Positions 46,391 through 58,869 of a DNA stretch of 64,000 nt are shown piece by piece. A program made the translations under genes and the position numbers. Location of the stretch: the NCBI RefSeq assembly GCF_029227915.1, contig NC_079880.1:13534001-13598000 (forward strand). The letters are read 5' to 3'. The stretch comes from Hydractinia symbiolongicarpus (Eukaryota > Cnidaria > Hydrozoa > Anthoathecata > Hydractiniidae). Numbering within the stretch: position 1 is the stretch's first letter; every line of letters starts with the position of its first letter. The notes beneath the pieces are model-generated. The model did not search any database and had not been told where the DNA came from. It saw only the letters and a list, made by a program, of their open reading frames with translations.

Positions 46391-48576
46391 GGAGATTGTT
46401 CCGCAATGGTTTTTTGCTCAGTATAATAATAGCTCACGACCAAAACGGATTAAATGGTTTCAGTTTTGATTAAAGTTGTAATCCAATGACCCCTAATATT
46501 GAGGAACTAGCTTAGTAACAAATGTTCAAGGCAGTATACAAGGATCTATCATATTCTAAAAAGTGCAAAATATTGTAAAAATATAAATAACGGAAAGTTT
46601 TCTGGTGGGGATCATAATGTTATTTCTAAACGGAATTACTTTCATTAAAATTCATGATTGAGAATGATTTCATATAACCTGCTAGGTCTAAGTTATCAAA
46701 CCTTGTGAAAGGAAAAAGAAAAAACAAAAGCACATGTTTGGTTCCTCTAGGGAGTTAGCCTAAGTGGAATCAACATTAGGGTTTTTAATACTTTAAATGA
46801 GCGATGGTCAATCAGAGAACAATTGGAGGCACGAGAAATTATGATACTTGATTTGTTCCTGGAAATTGGTGCGACATTTGAATTGGCATCTTCTGCATCC
46901 TGCAAGACAACATACATCGAACTATTTTTTAAAAGTTAAAATTTCCTATTAAACTACTGGAATAAAGTTTATCTGTAAGATATTTTAGATCATTTGCATG
47001 TCTGATCGTGCTACTCTACGGCTCTCTTTTACTTTATAAGAACAGCCTCCTCTAATTGCTCCAAACCTCGATAGTTTAGCAATTATTCGGACAAACTCAT
47101 TACCAACTTTTTTCTATAATTCTATATATATATATTCAAAGGGGAAAATATATTTTACCCTTTAACGAATCCGTAAAATAAGGCAGGAAATAGAGGTAAG
47201 GGTTCGTTTAATTGAAATCCAATTTGCCTACATTTTCATTTTGAAATTTTGTCGAAAAAGGTAGAGTTATTCCGTTTTTTTATACTAATCAGCACGAGCA
47301 TGTAGGCAAACAAACTTTAGCTTTTTTTTTGTAATTTCTTCGTTTTGTCCAACAACGCAATTTGTGGTCTCACGTTTGTTTTTAATTCATGTAAATAATA
47401 TATTCTTCAACTTATTTCATTGACAATGTTAAATTTAGAGCAACTTAATTTCAATCGGTTCTCTTCTTAAAATATAATTTTCGAATATCAAAAATATTAA
47501 ATAAACATTTTTCCACTAACCAGAAGAAAGAAAATCTATTAAGACTAGAGATCTGAGAGAACAAAATATCACACGAATCTTATCTCAAAATATGAACAAG
47601 CTAAGTGTGCAGGCGCTAATGTCAGGCAGCATCCCCGGCCTCCTACAAGACAGCATAAGCACACCATGCGTCCTGGAAGACACTTCATTTAAGAAACTTC
47701 TGACGTTAGTTAAACAAAGAAACACAGCTATCGTGAATCGTATAATTGTTGTTTTGAAATCAATGTTAAGAGAGATTTTAACAAAGATTTAGCAATCGTT
47801 TCTATGGTTTCCACATTGATAGAAAATCTGACAAATTATAACTGGACGAAACAAAACATATAAGATAAGAGTTCCCTGTTACTAGATTACATTTTACCGA
47901 GTACACTCTAAGGAGTTGCAACTGCGTATTATTCCGCATTCTATCTATTTCAGACTAAACTCGCGACTATTTGGTTAACTTTGTATATAATTTTGCAATT
48001 TTCATGCAGTTGGTTCCTGTTACAAAAATCTAAATGACTTTTACTGATAAAAAATCGAAATTAATAAAATTTAAGTTGTTTTTTTATTAGAAAACGTTTA
48101 TTGGAAGAGGTAAAGAATGTGAAAAGCTAATGAGATTAAGAGTTATATTACCGTTAAGTGCTGTAAAAGTTCAATTTTAGAAGCAATTGCCGTAACATTC
48201 AGACTTGACCCCGCGACCTAGTCTCACGCCGGCTGTTTATGAATTGTTAGGATCTGTGGATAAAGGCCGCGCGTGAGTGCTAATGATTAGAAATATTGCT
48301 TTAGGCTATCGTTTGACAAACTGTGATACTGCATCAAATTTTTATTTAAGAGCGAAAGGAACCTTATTCACGGGGTAATGGCACAAGTCGAGGGACCGGG
48401 CTGGGGCTATTTGAGAATTGGTCATCATTTAGGTCAAAAATAAAAAGTCTACAAAAACACCCGTTAACATTTGATTTAGTTTTAATTAGGCTTATGCTAT
48501 GGGAAAATAACATTTAATACCCAGATAGGTGCTACTTTTTCGTACATTTTGCACCATTTGTACAACTCTCTTGAAA
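46391..48576. other. Intergenic; no gene recognised
   Basis: Mostly AT-rich. A 66-codon open frame at 47592-47792 has a reasonable-looking composition, but I do not recognise it. A GC-richer patch lies at 48180-48420 with nothing identifiable. Confidence 0.4.
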
Positions 48577-48578
48577 AA

Positions 48579-48969
48579 TTTAGTGTCGGACGGAAATTTT
48601 CATTATAGCCTTTTACCGGCGTTTCTTTTTAAAAAAGAAGTTTTTGAACGTCTCAAATCTGTTTGAGTTGGTGGAGGGTTTAAAAAACTGTCCAAAAAAG
48701 ATAAATAATTAAAAAAATAGATTGAAATAAAGCTGTTTAAATTAAAGTGCGTCCAATAAAAATGAATACTTTCAAGAACTTCTAAAAACACAAAACTTTG
48801 AATATTTTTCACGGTTTATAAGAAAGCTTATTAAAACCGAAATTGTTGCTAAGTATCAATTAAACCCTTTCGGAGAAAAGAAACACAGATAATACATCCA
48901 TAACTTGTCAAGATTTTTCAATGTGAAGACTATTTTAAAGCGATTTCTTTTTTTCCGTCCGACACTAAA
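48579..48969. mobile_element. MITE with TTTAGTGTCGGACGGAAA ends
   Basis: 18-bp terminal inverted repeats (48579-48596 and 48952-48969) enclose about 390 bp of non-coding sequence. A third half-site, TTCCGTCCAACACTAAA, is at 49310-49326 inside the intron of the neighbouring orphan DDE-like gene, hinting that this is the terminal repeat of that element family. No clear target duplication seen. Confidence 0.6.
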
Positions 48970-49080
48970 AGAAATAATGTCACTCCATTGCTCTTTAAGC
49001 TATTTTACAACTTTCGAACGTCGTTCAAATGATCGAATGTTTATTTTTTTAAATCATTCACGTCTTTGCTGACATTTAAA

Positions 49081-50708
49081 ATGGAGCCAACCGAAAATGC
49101 GTCGTCTGTCTCGTCAGCAATGTCTCATTCTTCTACGACCAATGAAAATGCACCAGCCATTATTAAAAAACGTGGTAAGTTTTTTTTAAACACGTAGCCT
49201 AAGTTTTCTTAGATATCATAGATTTCTTGTATTATATATTATTTATTGCTGAACCAAATAATCCTTTTTAACTGTTTTACTATCAGAACATGATGAAAAG
49301 ACTTATTCATTCCGTCCAACACTAAAATACCATTATGTGTGTCATAATGAATCTGTCGCGATTCGATTGTTCTCTTTTTCATAAATTTAATTTTTTTTCT
49401 AGGTCGTCCAAGAAAGGGTGAGCTTCCCATGACGAACTCTCAAAAATACAAAAATTATCGAGCAAAGAATAACACAATTGAAAAGAAGAAAACCGAGGCG
49501 CTACGAAAAAAGATTTGGCGCCAAAATCTCAAGAACAATCAATCAAGAAGAAGTTTGCATGTAACCTCTCTTTAAAGAAATGTGCGTCTAGTCAGTGTGA
49601 ACAGTGTTCTACTTTTGATTTTGGTCCAAGAAAGTCCGATTCACACTCCGAATCCTCATCCTCGTCTTCATCTGAAAAGGACAGTGCCGATGACGACATT
49701 CAATATTTCTGTTGGACAACCATAGAGAAAAGGATAACAAAAGCGAAATTTTCTCTTGGTTTAGAGGATGCTGTCGCGTTAATGAAGGAAAAAATTAAAA
49801 TCTTGAAGGAACATATTTCGGTCAAACGCATCCAGTTTTCTGCGTATGTTCAACAGAAACAAGATCTCACTGCTGATGATTTGCTTGTGCACGTAGATTT
49901 TGCAGAAAACTATAAGAACGATCAGCAAGACGAAATTCAGAGCGCTTATTTTGGTCACCAGAGCTTCTCCTTATTTACATCATGCTGTTATTTCCTGGAC
50001 GAAGAGCAAAAGCTAGATCATAAAAGCATTGTCGTTATTACCGAAAGTTCAGATCACAATCGCATAACTTCGATGAGCTCCTTGAAACAAGTTGTGGAGA
50101 TTGCTGAAGAATGGACTAAACGGAAATTTCATCGCCTAATCGTTTGGAGTGATGGAATGGGCTCCCAATTTCGTTCGCGTTTCGTGTTCAAGATTCTATC
50201 TGCTACCATCCTTGCTGATAAAAGTTTGAGTTGGTTCTACAATGAGCGTCACCACGGAAAAGGACCGATGGATGGGGTTGGAGGTACGCTAAAAAATGTC
50301 GTTTTTCGGAAGGTGAAATCAAACAAGGCTGTGATTTACAACCCGAAAGAATTTGCCGAAGCTGCCTCGCAGTTTGTTCCATCTGTGATCACTGTCTACA
50401 TGCCGAGTGAGTCGGAAATCACGGAGCCGGAAGGTATAGAAGCCGCTTCTCCCATCCGCGAAACCCTCAAGATTCACAAGTTTGAGAGGTCAATCAACCA
50501 ACGTGGTGATTCCTCAATTGCATTTTACAAAACTGCTGCTGATGAGGAGCCGTATTACACTCATCGGTACAGCAAGGCTGGTGGCTTGATCTGTGATCAT
50601 AACGTTTCGACTACAGTTGAAGAGAACCAATGTGCAAAGTGTTTTGCTTCCTATCATTCAGATAACACTACGGATTGGTTAGAATGTCCGCTGTATTCAC
50701 TACTCTAG
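49081..50708 (+). CDS. Orphan DDE/RNase-H-fold-like protein, probably transposon-derived
   Basis: Exon 1 (49081-49174) starts MEPTENASS; an intron with GTAAGT/TTCTAG ends leads to exon 2 from 49403, which opens GRPRKGELP (AT-hook-like). The main 397-aa frame (49515-50708) is in the -1 frame relative to that exon; the switch falls at or near a six-A run (49506-49511), so either one base was lost or gained or an exon boundary is missed. Motifs: LLVHVDFAENY, QSAYFGHQSF, VWSDGMGSQFRSRF, HHGKGPMDGVGG, VIYNPKEFAEAA. Hydrophobic-strand Asp residues in HVDF and WSDG, plus an acidic residue in the DGVGG helix, fit a DDE-type RNase-H core. Ser-rich acidic linker and CxxC-type Cys occur early. Decayed relative at 30.6 kb. 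I do not recall a named superfamily. Confidence 0.6.
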
Positions 50709-52110
50709 ATCGTTGTGGTAAAGTTTGTTATTTAAAAACAAGCGAAAATTTTGTTACTTTAGTATTATAGCTAGCTACTCATTTTAACTGTTATACTTTC
50801 AGTTTTAATTCCACATTTGAGAAATTCACAGTATATATGGAGAGAGTAGTGCCTCTCGAGATAAGTCTATCGATAGTGGCAAACGCTTTTATTGAAAAAT
50901 TAGATCTTAACGACTCAAAACAGCTCTGGCTGGAAGGGACATAACTTTTCAACTGAAGATGTCCGATGATATAGCAGAAATATGTGTTTATGTCTGACAA
51001 CTCTTTGTTTACTTAAAACAAATTCTGATGCATAATATAAGGCGCGGGTAATATAGCAAGTGGTAGATGTCTTAATGTCAAACTGAATACACCTCCAACT
51101 AATGGAAAATTTGAGAGAAATCTAGAGACGTATAATATGTCAGAGAAACCACCACCAAAGCAAATCTTCATATGGGCTGACAAAAGTATGACACATGGCT
51201 TTAACAGGAAATGACCATAGTTGTGTTTTGGAAATTGGTTGCCGCGATCTGAAAATATTGTAAAGTTTAAAACGTTTAAAAACAAAAGTTTAAAAGTTAT
51301 GTTTATATATTATAGATTATTTGTCTGAGGTCTTTTGTTAATTTAAAAAAACGAATTTATTTGTGATTTAATATTATTCTTTTTTCTGACCTTAATTTTT
51401 TTTTTCCAATCGCGTCGAAACCTTCATAATGTTCTTGACATGTTCTTAATTGTTGGGATTTTAAAGCCTTCCGTTCTTATAAACTTTTTTCATATCGAAA
51501 AACAACGTGTAGAACATGTGTACCGTGCATAAGGAAGGGGAATGATAGTGTAGCTCAAACTAAGCATTCGTTCAAACTATTGTTTTCCTAAGCATTGATA
51601 AAAAAACTCCACTAGATATTTAAACTGGCTTAAAATAAGTCGTGAGCACAATCTTCCGCGAAAAAAAATCTTTCAGCCCGAGAAAGAAGAATCTGACAAA
51701 GTCACTTTCAATCAACAAAACGTTGGAATATTTCGTTAAACATTTTCTTTCTTTACTGTCTATTTATGTCTCGCGTAAATACAACCTTTACTTTGCTATT
51801 TATTTGTTGTTTTTCGAGACACGATGTTTTCTTCACCTTTTAATTTTGCACACCCCGTTCTGTTCAAAAGTATACGCCAAATGTATGAAGTCAGATTGTG
51901 GACAAATAGTCTATTTTAATGCTAATTTGAGAACGCAACGGTGAAACTGACAAGCTGACCCTGCAAATCAACAAATCCATCAGTAAATCCGACCAGTCAA
52001 ACTTAAAAGCCGAACCGAGTAGTGAAACCGATTATCTAAATAACAATCCGAGCCTGGTAGTCATAAAGATAAGTCAAACCAAGATGGTAAGCCGACTTCC
52101 ATGAACGATC
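50709..52110. other. Intergenic; no gene recognised
   Basis: AT-rich spacer. No inverse copy of the TTTAGTGTCGGACGG end was found downstream of the orphan DDE-like gene. Confidence 0.4.
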
Positions 52111-52119
52111 TTAAAGTCA

Positions 52120-52990
52120 GTGTCTATTTAATTAATTGTTCAGTGTTTATAAACTACGTGACGATGAGGTGACAAAACAGCAAGCTGCAATGCAACACTT
52201 GTCTTAAGACAGCAGCTTAAGCAATAGGTAGAGGTTGGAACCCTCTAAAGGTTTTGCAACACAGCAAAAACTCTTTCATAAAAACATTGACCGAAAAAGC
52301 CAGAAAAACAACAACAATGCCACAACACAAAGAACAACAACAACATTAATAAGTAATTCAAACTGAATTTAATAGGCACACAAAACAAGTTCAACTTATC
52401 ATTGGAATATCCTAAAACGGATAAATTTTTAAAATTATTCCTAACAAGAGTAAGTTAAAATGGAGTAACAACTATCAGTGTGCCAGGACTTGTGACCCTG
52501 GCTGTAACCTTACACGTGTTACGGAGCTCCAACACTCAACTTTGCACAGATAATTGTTGTTGCGGAGTAAAGAAGAAAATCTGCCCCCCTTGCAAGTCTT
52601 TTTATGCAATGATTAAGTGCCCCAAAACAAGATAAGATATCAATCCCCCTTGCTATGCATATTACGCGTTCTCAATACAGAGAAAAAAGTGAGAAAACTC
52701 TTGTATCACGGTGCACTGACCAACATGGATCAGCTGGGGTAAATAAAACCGCTAGGATAATGGATTCCCTCCCCCATTTATTTCAGGACATAAACTGACT
52801 AAATTGTAGTTTAAAAAAGTATGTAGGACGAAAAATTATGTAGGTGGTGTGTCTTTACTTTGAAAACACAGCAATCATTACATATTAAACCAGGTGTTAT
52901 TTTGGTCCTTAATAAAAGCCTAGTAACGACCAGCTGTTAAGGTAGCCGAGTGATTGATGATAGAGACTAGATTGTACTTCTTGTTGAAAG
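52120..52990. repeat. Dispersed repeat, copy 1
   Basis: Contains ACAAAACAGCAAGCTGC, CCCTCTAAAGGTTTTGC, GCCAGGACTTGTGACCCTGG, CCAACACTCAACTTTGCACAG and CCCTTGCAAGTCTTTTTATGC in this order. The same landmarks in the same order occur at 57925-58800. No coding trace was recognised. Confidence 0.65.
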
Positions 52991-53630
52991 AGACATCCTC
53001 AGTTGCATGAATTGGCAAATTCTCGTCAAACAGTTGACTAACTTGTTGTCCTTAAATGATGAGCGGTTTACTGAAGTGTATTTAAGAATTGCACGACAAG
53101 AAAATCAGTGCAGAATCACCGCAGTTAGAGATTTGAGTTTCAACTGTGGATTTGTTAAAGGGTCACTTATTGCCTTAAATGTTGTTAAGATTAAGATTTT
53201 ACCTAAGGTGAACTATATAGAAAAAATATCAAAAAATCGATTTTTCAAAGTTGATATATTTAGAAACTTTAAAATACGCCCGAAAAGACAGTAAAACAGA
53301 AATACAAATGGCTCGGTTGCAACAGTTCACACCAGTGAAATTGAAATGCGTTGGTCACGTACAACAACGCCTGGGTACCCGCTTTCGTAAACTTGTGAAA
53401 GGGTGCAGGCAGGAGGAGTCGATAACCAAGAAAGAAAAAATCATCAAAAAATCATCAAATTATCAGAAAAAAGGAAGTTGACAGACACTGTAATAACTTC
53501 TATGCAAAATTATTTTGGTTTAGCCACAAGGAACAATTTGGGAAACATATATGCAATGAAGAATGAAGCTATCGGTGCAGTGCTATTCACTGCCGTAACC
53601 GCCGTCCAGGCCCCCAATAATTTTTTTCCT

Positions 53631-53848
<218 letters not shown>

Positions 53849-53859
53849 AAGAGAGACAG

Positions 53860-54040
53860 ATTTAGTGCCATTTCTCCAAAAGTTAGATAACCCAAGAAAA
53901 CTACTTTTGTTTGAAGTTATAAAAGTGGGAAAATTGATGTTAGTTATGCCTGCTACAAATGCTGTTAGTGAACGATGTTTTTCAGCTTTTTGAACCACAT
54001 AAAAATTACCTTCGAGCTATAACCACTGATACACGGATGA
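53860..54040 (+). pseudogene. hAT transposase C-terminal dimerisation-domain fragment
   Basis: About 53925-53993 reads KLMLVMPATNAVSERCFSA, and a shifted frame continues with KNYLRA (about 54000-54018). VMPATNAVSERCFSALRRIKTYLR is the typical hAT C-terminal dimerisation pattern. Only this end is present, between the microsatellite and the resumption of the outer transposase, so it is a fragment inserted or captured there. Confidence 0.75.
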
Positions 54041-54369
54041 AACGCAGCAAACGCAGAATGCAAATGAGGCCCTCAATCAAATTATTTAGCCAAAAGTACC
54101 CAAAAATGTTTTTGTTGGAAATAGTGTGCTAGAATTTGGGATAAACGAAGCTATCGTTGAGTATAATGATGGTTCTGAAGGAGTTGAAAGTGTTTTGAAA
54201 CGTCTTGGTGTATCAAGCGGTCGCTTTACACGGATCGGTACATATGAACGGGATGCAAAAAGAATAGCAGATTCAGTTAGAAAAAGTTCAGAACAGGGAC
54301 AAAGGGCAAGAAAATCACTCAGAACAATAAAAAAAGATTTTCTGTCAAGGAAAAAGAGATTGTAAAGGA

Positions 54370-56990
54370 AGAATCCTAGTGGATTTTAGATTATTTTTTT
54401 TTCTATTTTTCATATTTTGTTGATTTTCTCAAAACGATATTCCTGACCGCCGTAAACGAAATATCTCAAGATCTTTTCATCCGTTTGCTTTCAAATTTTC
54501 AGCAGTTGTATAATATGTGTAAACCTAAAGAATGGCCCATTTGCCAAGTGTAAACTAAAATAGTTCTTGAAGTAATAATGATTAACTGTTACAAATTATG
54601 CTATTATGTATCACTTGGTCTTTATAATCTGAATATCTGGTGGAAATTTCAACTCTGTGCCTTTTAGTAAAGTGAAGATATTTTGAGTAAAGCTTAGCTA
54701 GGCTTTTGCCAATTTTTGCGAAGCGAAATTGTGGAGCACGTTTGCTACGCGAAGTGTACCAACGGAATTATTGAGATTCTCAAAATTTCGATAAAAAAAA
54801 TCATATAACATCAGCGTAAGGAAATATGACTGATATTTTTTCACGAAAAGGTAGGTTATTTTTTTGTCTAATAGAACAAGTAAGTTTGGACCAAGCAGCT
54901 GTTATAAATGTTAGTTAATAATGCCAATAAAGCTTTGTACCCCTACTCCCCGTCTTTCGTACCCTCCTCCCTGTTATTTCCCAATTTTCCGTTTGCCGAA
55001 AGCAAAAAGACTGGGAAGTACACTCAAGCAATCAGAAAACGGCTATCGGCTATATTAAATTATCGTGTATTTTACAGACCTAACACAAATACATAGTCTA
55101 TACAGAGTCCTGATAATAATTGAATTAGCTGGCATGCTATTTTTCTTAATATTTGGAGTTGGAAAGCTAGTATATACTCTTTCTTTGAAGGCACTTATAC
55201 TAATTTAAACGTTTATAATGCGCAAAAACGTGTTATATTTATGGCTTCATTAAAAAGAAGATTTTAAAGTACCAAATTATCAGCTTGAATTGGCATGTTT
55301 GTTGTATCCTTTTCATACAGCAGAATAAAAGTGGGTTGCGAAGGTATGGATGATTTGAAAGTTATATTTACGTTTTTTCCTTGGTTTGATGTAAATTTTG
55401 TAAATTTTTCAAGAAGTGTGCTATGTACGACATGTGAAGTCACGAATGGCCTAGTGAACTTTTGTTCGATAATGGTAGCGACCATTAATGTAACTATTGT
55501 TTTTGGGAGATAAGTTTGGACATATATAAAAATATTTAAAAAAGATAAAAAATATTTTTAGGGCTTCATCATTTTCTTTACAACCCTATGTTTTTGCGTT
55601 GTGTTTCATGAGCTTACAATAATGTGGTATAGCTAAGTTACGATACGTAAAAACTACTCTTGAATGACCCTTTAAGAATGTGAAACCAAATAATAGACCT
55701 TAATCAAATTTCGTGTTTTTCGTAACTTTTATGTTCAGTATGGTAGATTAGTATGCGTGTCAACTGGCCAAAAAAGCCAATGAGGGCAAGCTTAGGAAAA
55801 TTTTAAATATATACAATTTTTGCTTTCCAAATGAAACACAGTGCTTTCAATTCTGTTGTCTTGGCCACAAAAAGTAGTGATCTATATTTTATGTGGTTAG
55901 CCTCATTAATTCCAATAAACTTACCTGTCAATTTTTTTCCAGGAGGGACAACATAGGCAGTTCTAGAGTGTTAAAAAGCTTCTATTTGAGCTTACATCAG
56001 AAGAGAAATATGACATAGCTACTTCAAGATAAGTTTACTACTGGAAGAAAGTACCGCAGCGAATGTTTTTGTCACAAATGACATCAGAAGAATATTAGTG
56101 TCCAGACTACTTGTTGCAGAAAAATATCACGAAGTGAAAGTAGAAATGAATTGAGGCAAAATTACTTTTTTTACGACTTTTAAAACATTGTAGCTGAAAA
56201 TTTTTATTTTGCTGTTATACAGAAATAAAATAATGTGATTTTACAAATTTAACACTGACAAAATACTGTGTACTGCACTATATACTGTATTTATTTTTTA
56301 TATTTCACGCCAGCTATCTTACTATGGCTATCGTACCTATAATTTGTTTCAGGCTTTTTTTAATAAGAGTTAGCGGACCAAATGTAACAATGGTTGACAG
56401 ATGTGTTGACACTCGCTTTTTGACATAAACATAGCGTGCAGTATAAACAAACTTCTGACTTCCGAGGCCGATTCATGCAGATCTATAAAATTGCACTATG
56501 CAACTAACGACATGTTGTTTTAGACTTGTCTTTTTTAACCCTATTTAACCTGGGGGGGGGGGTAAAGGCATACGATCATTTTGGTAAGACGGCAAAAGTC
56601 AAAAATCTCAAATGCTTTTCTTGCTTACAATGGAAACAATTCTGGTTATCTCACCATTTAATGATCTTGAATATTATTTCTTTTATTTTTTGGCTTTCTT
56701 ATGCCATTTTTACGTCCAAACACATAATAGTACACAACATAGGCATAAATTGTGCCGCTACATTTTTCCTTTATCTTGCTTGAATGTAGGCATAGATATT
56801 TTAAAAGGTTTCATAACACATTTTGATATAAAATGTAAAAAAGCAAGCAATTAATTTTCATTATAGCGACACGAAGCTTGACAATAAGTTAAAAGTCTTT
56901 TGGATTATTCATTGCGTAAAACAATAACTTCATATAATATAATTACAAAGAAACTTATTAGAATTTGCCAGAACAAAGAACTGTGTCATA
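54370..56990. other. Intergenic; no gene recognised
   Basis: AT-rich spacer. A poly-G run lies near 56552-56562. Short frames on both strands look like chance. Confidence 0.4.
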
Positions 56991-57143
56991 TATATTTTTT
57001 AATGTTACGAGTAGTTACACCAGAATGAGAAATTCTAATTATTAGATATATCTTTTAGTTTTACTTAAAATAGTTTTATAGTCCAATAGCCCAAAAAAAT
57101 GCATAAAATACGTAAGTTAAAACATACACGAGCAGTCATGTCT

Positions 57144-57380
57144 TCACCCAGAGCAAATTCGTCGTATGTGCCACCTACAAATGTGCCAACATTTCCACCA
57201 AACACAATGTCTTTTACATGTGCGATAACGTTCATATCTACAACGTTTGCGCGGAGCCACAGATCGTCTTCTCCTAGCTGCAAATGCATTTTGTCTTCGT
57301 TTCGATGCTTCAGCCTGATCAAAGTATAACAACGAGATCAACAGCAGACAGAGAAATACTACCACAAGAAATTTTCGCAT
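57144..57380 (-). CDS. Small secreted cationic cysteine-rich peptide precursor
   Basis: A 78-aa single-exon frame. Residues 1-25 (MRKFLVVVFLCLLLISLLYF then DQAEA) are a clear signal peptide. A short basic propeptide follows and ends in an RRRR run at about residues 36-39, a furin-type site. The mature part (about 39 aa, from about residue 40) has six cysteines spaced C-x8-C-x3-C-x5-C-x3-C-x8-C, is very rich in Arg, Lys and Trp, and ends CSG. Such a layout is common in antimicrobial peptides and other small defensive or toxic peptides. I do not recognise the family; its role is inference. An ATTAAA signal (TTTAAT on +) at about 56998-57003 lies about 140 bp past the stop. Frames overlapping on the other strand are shadows. 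Confidence 0.65.
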   Translation of the reverse strand: MRKFLVVVFLCLLLISLLYFDQAEASKRRQNAFAARRRRSVAPRKRCRYERYRTCKRHCVWWKCWHICRWHIRRICSG

Positions 57381-57389
57381 CTTTCTTTA

Positions 57390-57920
57390 AAACTTCGTAT
57401 ACAGGCGACAGATCAATAACGACGGTTAAGAATTTGTTTGAATGTTGTTTAGATACTGTGTGGCGTTTAATAGCATTCGTAATAGTTGAAACCTCAAATG
57501 ATTATGAAGAAGGATTATTATTCGCTCTGTGTCAATTAACAGTTGGATGAAAGACAAACATTTTAATACTAATTATAATAAGTTGTCATTATATTATCAT
57601 TTTCATAATTTTGTAATTGCAGAAGTCACATGTTCAGTCACATTTCGATTGGAGGGTGATTGGTTTCCCTTAAAAACAAAAGCACGACTATTAATGATAA
57701 CGAAACAAAGCTACTTTCGAAATTACCGTCTATTTTGTCATAGAAAAAGAAAGTCTGGTTTCAGATAAACAAAATTTAAAAGCCATTTTTTTCGCGATCA
57801 GCAAAGCCGAAATATTTTAGAAGATCATTTATATCATTGACATTATCTTAATGTAAATTAAGAAACAAAAACCCGACATTGTTTGTGCATTTTCATGTTA
57901 TCTTAGCACAAAGTATTGTA
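57390..57920. other. Spacer upstream of the cysteine-rich peptide gene
   Basis: Should hold the minus-strand promoter of the peptide gene. I saw no convincing TATA box or other motif. No gene on either strand. Confidence 0.35.
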
Positions 57921-57924
57921 TCAT

Positions 57925-58800
57925 GATTATGAGATAACAAAACAGCAAGTTGTAGTGATTTGACTAGTCTAATGACTTTATTATATTAAATGGTTACACC
58001 CTCTAAAGATTTCTGTGCAAAGCAAGATCTCCCTTTTGCAAGGATGTACCTTGGTAATTGAAAAAGCAACCCTCTGGACAATACAAATAGTGTGCACACA
58101 ACAAAGTTAAAGAAACACTGTAAAACGAACGCCATTGCAACAAAGAAACTATGTTGACATTAAACGTATATATATACAAATAAATAGAAACTATAAAAAG
58201 GAAGCAAACCACCACTTTGCGCCAGCACTTGTGAACCTGGCTGTAGCTTTACGCGATCCCAACACTCAGCCTTACACAGGTGATTGATGCTTAGGACCAG
58301 CCTGAAGTTACTGGGGTGATATGCGTGGGCGTAAAACCACGAAGACATGAAAGAGAAATTTCACCCCTTGCAGAGCTTCTTACAAGCATAACTATAGCTA
58401 CAGCAGGATCGTTAACCATGTAGACCAAGTGAGCAAACATGACCTCCCTACCGGACTGAGGTAGAAAGTGGGGTCGTCGCACTTGCTAAGCTTCTTATGA
58501 TTACTCTATAAGAGAGTAGAAAGTGAGCAAACTCTAGATTCACGATAGACTGTTTGTGACGGAATTAGCCGGGTTAATACAAAACCGCTATGAAAAGATA
58601 ACCCTTCCCCTTTTATGAGAGTTTAAACCAGATAATTTTTACATTTTCACAAAAAACAACACTTACACAGAAGAGTTATTTAAATTGGATGGTGCAACTC
58701 TAACAACTGCTTTATCGTCACATCTTAACCGTGAGCCACAAATGCGATCTTTAATGAATGCCCAATAGTGGCCTGCTGCTAGGGTGCCCGAATGAAGAAT
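57925..58800. repeat. Dispersed repeat, copy 2
   Basis: Shares ordered landmarks with 52120-52990: AACAAAACAGCAAGTTG, ACCCTCTAAAGATTT, GCCAGCACTTGTGAACCTGG, CCAACACTCAGCCTTACACAG and CCCCTTGCAGAGCTTCTTA. The copies are well diverged, suggesting an old family. Confidence 0.65.
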
Positions 58801-58836
58801 AGTGGCAGCTAGCGAATATTATTCATTTTACTTTGC

Positions 58837-58869
58837 CCGATGATGGGAGAAGGATCTCCCGAAACGTCG
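58837..58869 (+). ncRNA. Hammerhead-ribozyme-like core
   Basis: CCGATGA (58837-58843) is followed by a five-pair stem, GGGAG/CTCCC, with a six-base loop, then GAAACGTC. This matches the hammerhead pattern CUGAUGA-stem II-GAAA apart from U4 to C and one unpaired T before the stem. Short ribozymes of this kind are known in Penelope-like elements and retrozymes of animals. Stem I and III partners were not identified. Confidence 0.3.

Noticed and set aside
47592-47792. 66-codon frame starting MNKLSVQALMSG
   Set aside because: A faint resemblance to RPA N-terminal helices was too weak and there is no splice or gene context.
48180-48420. Possible tRNA or small RNA gene in a GC-richer patch
   Set aside because: No cloverleaf, A/B box pair or other RNA signature could be traced by eye.
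57065-57322. Alternative frames overlapping the cysteine-rich peptide gene on both strands
   Set aside because: They lack signal peptides and conserved patterns; they are shadows of the 57144-57380 frame.
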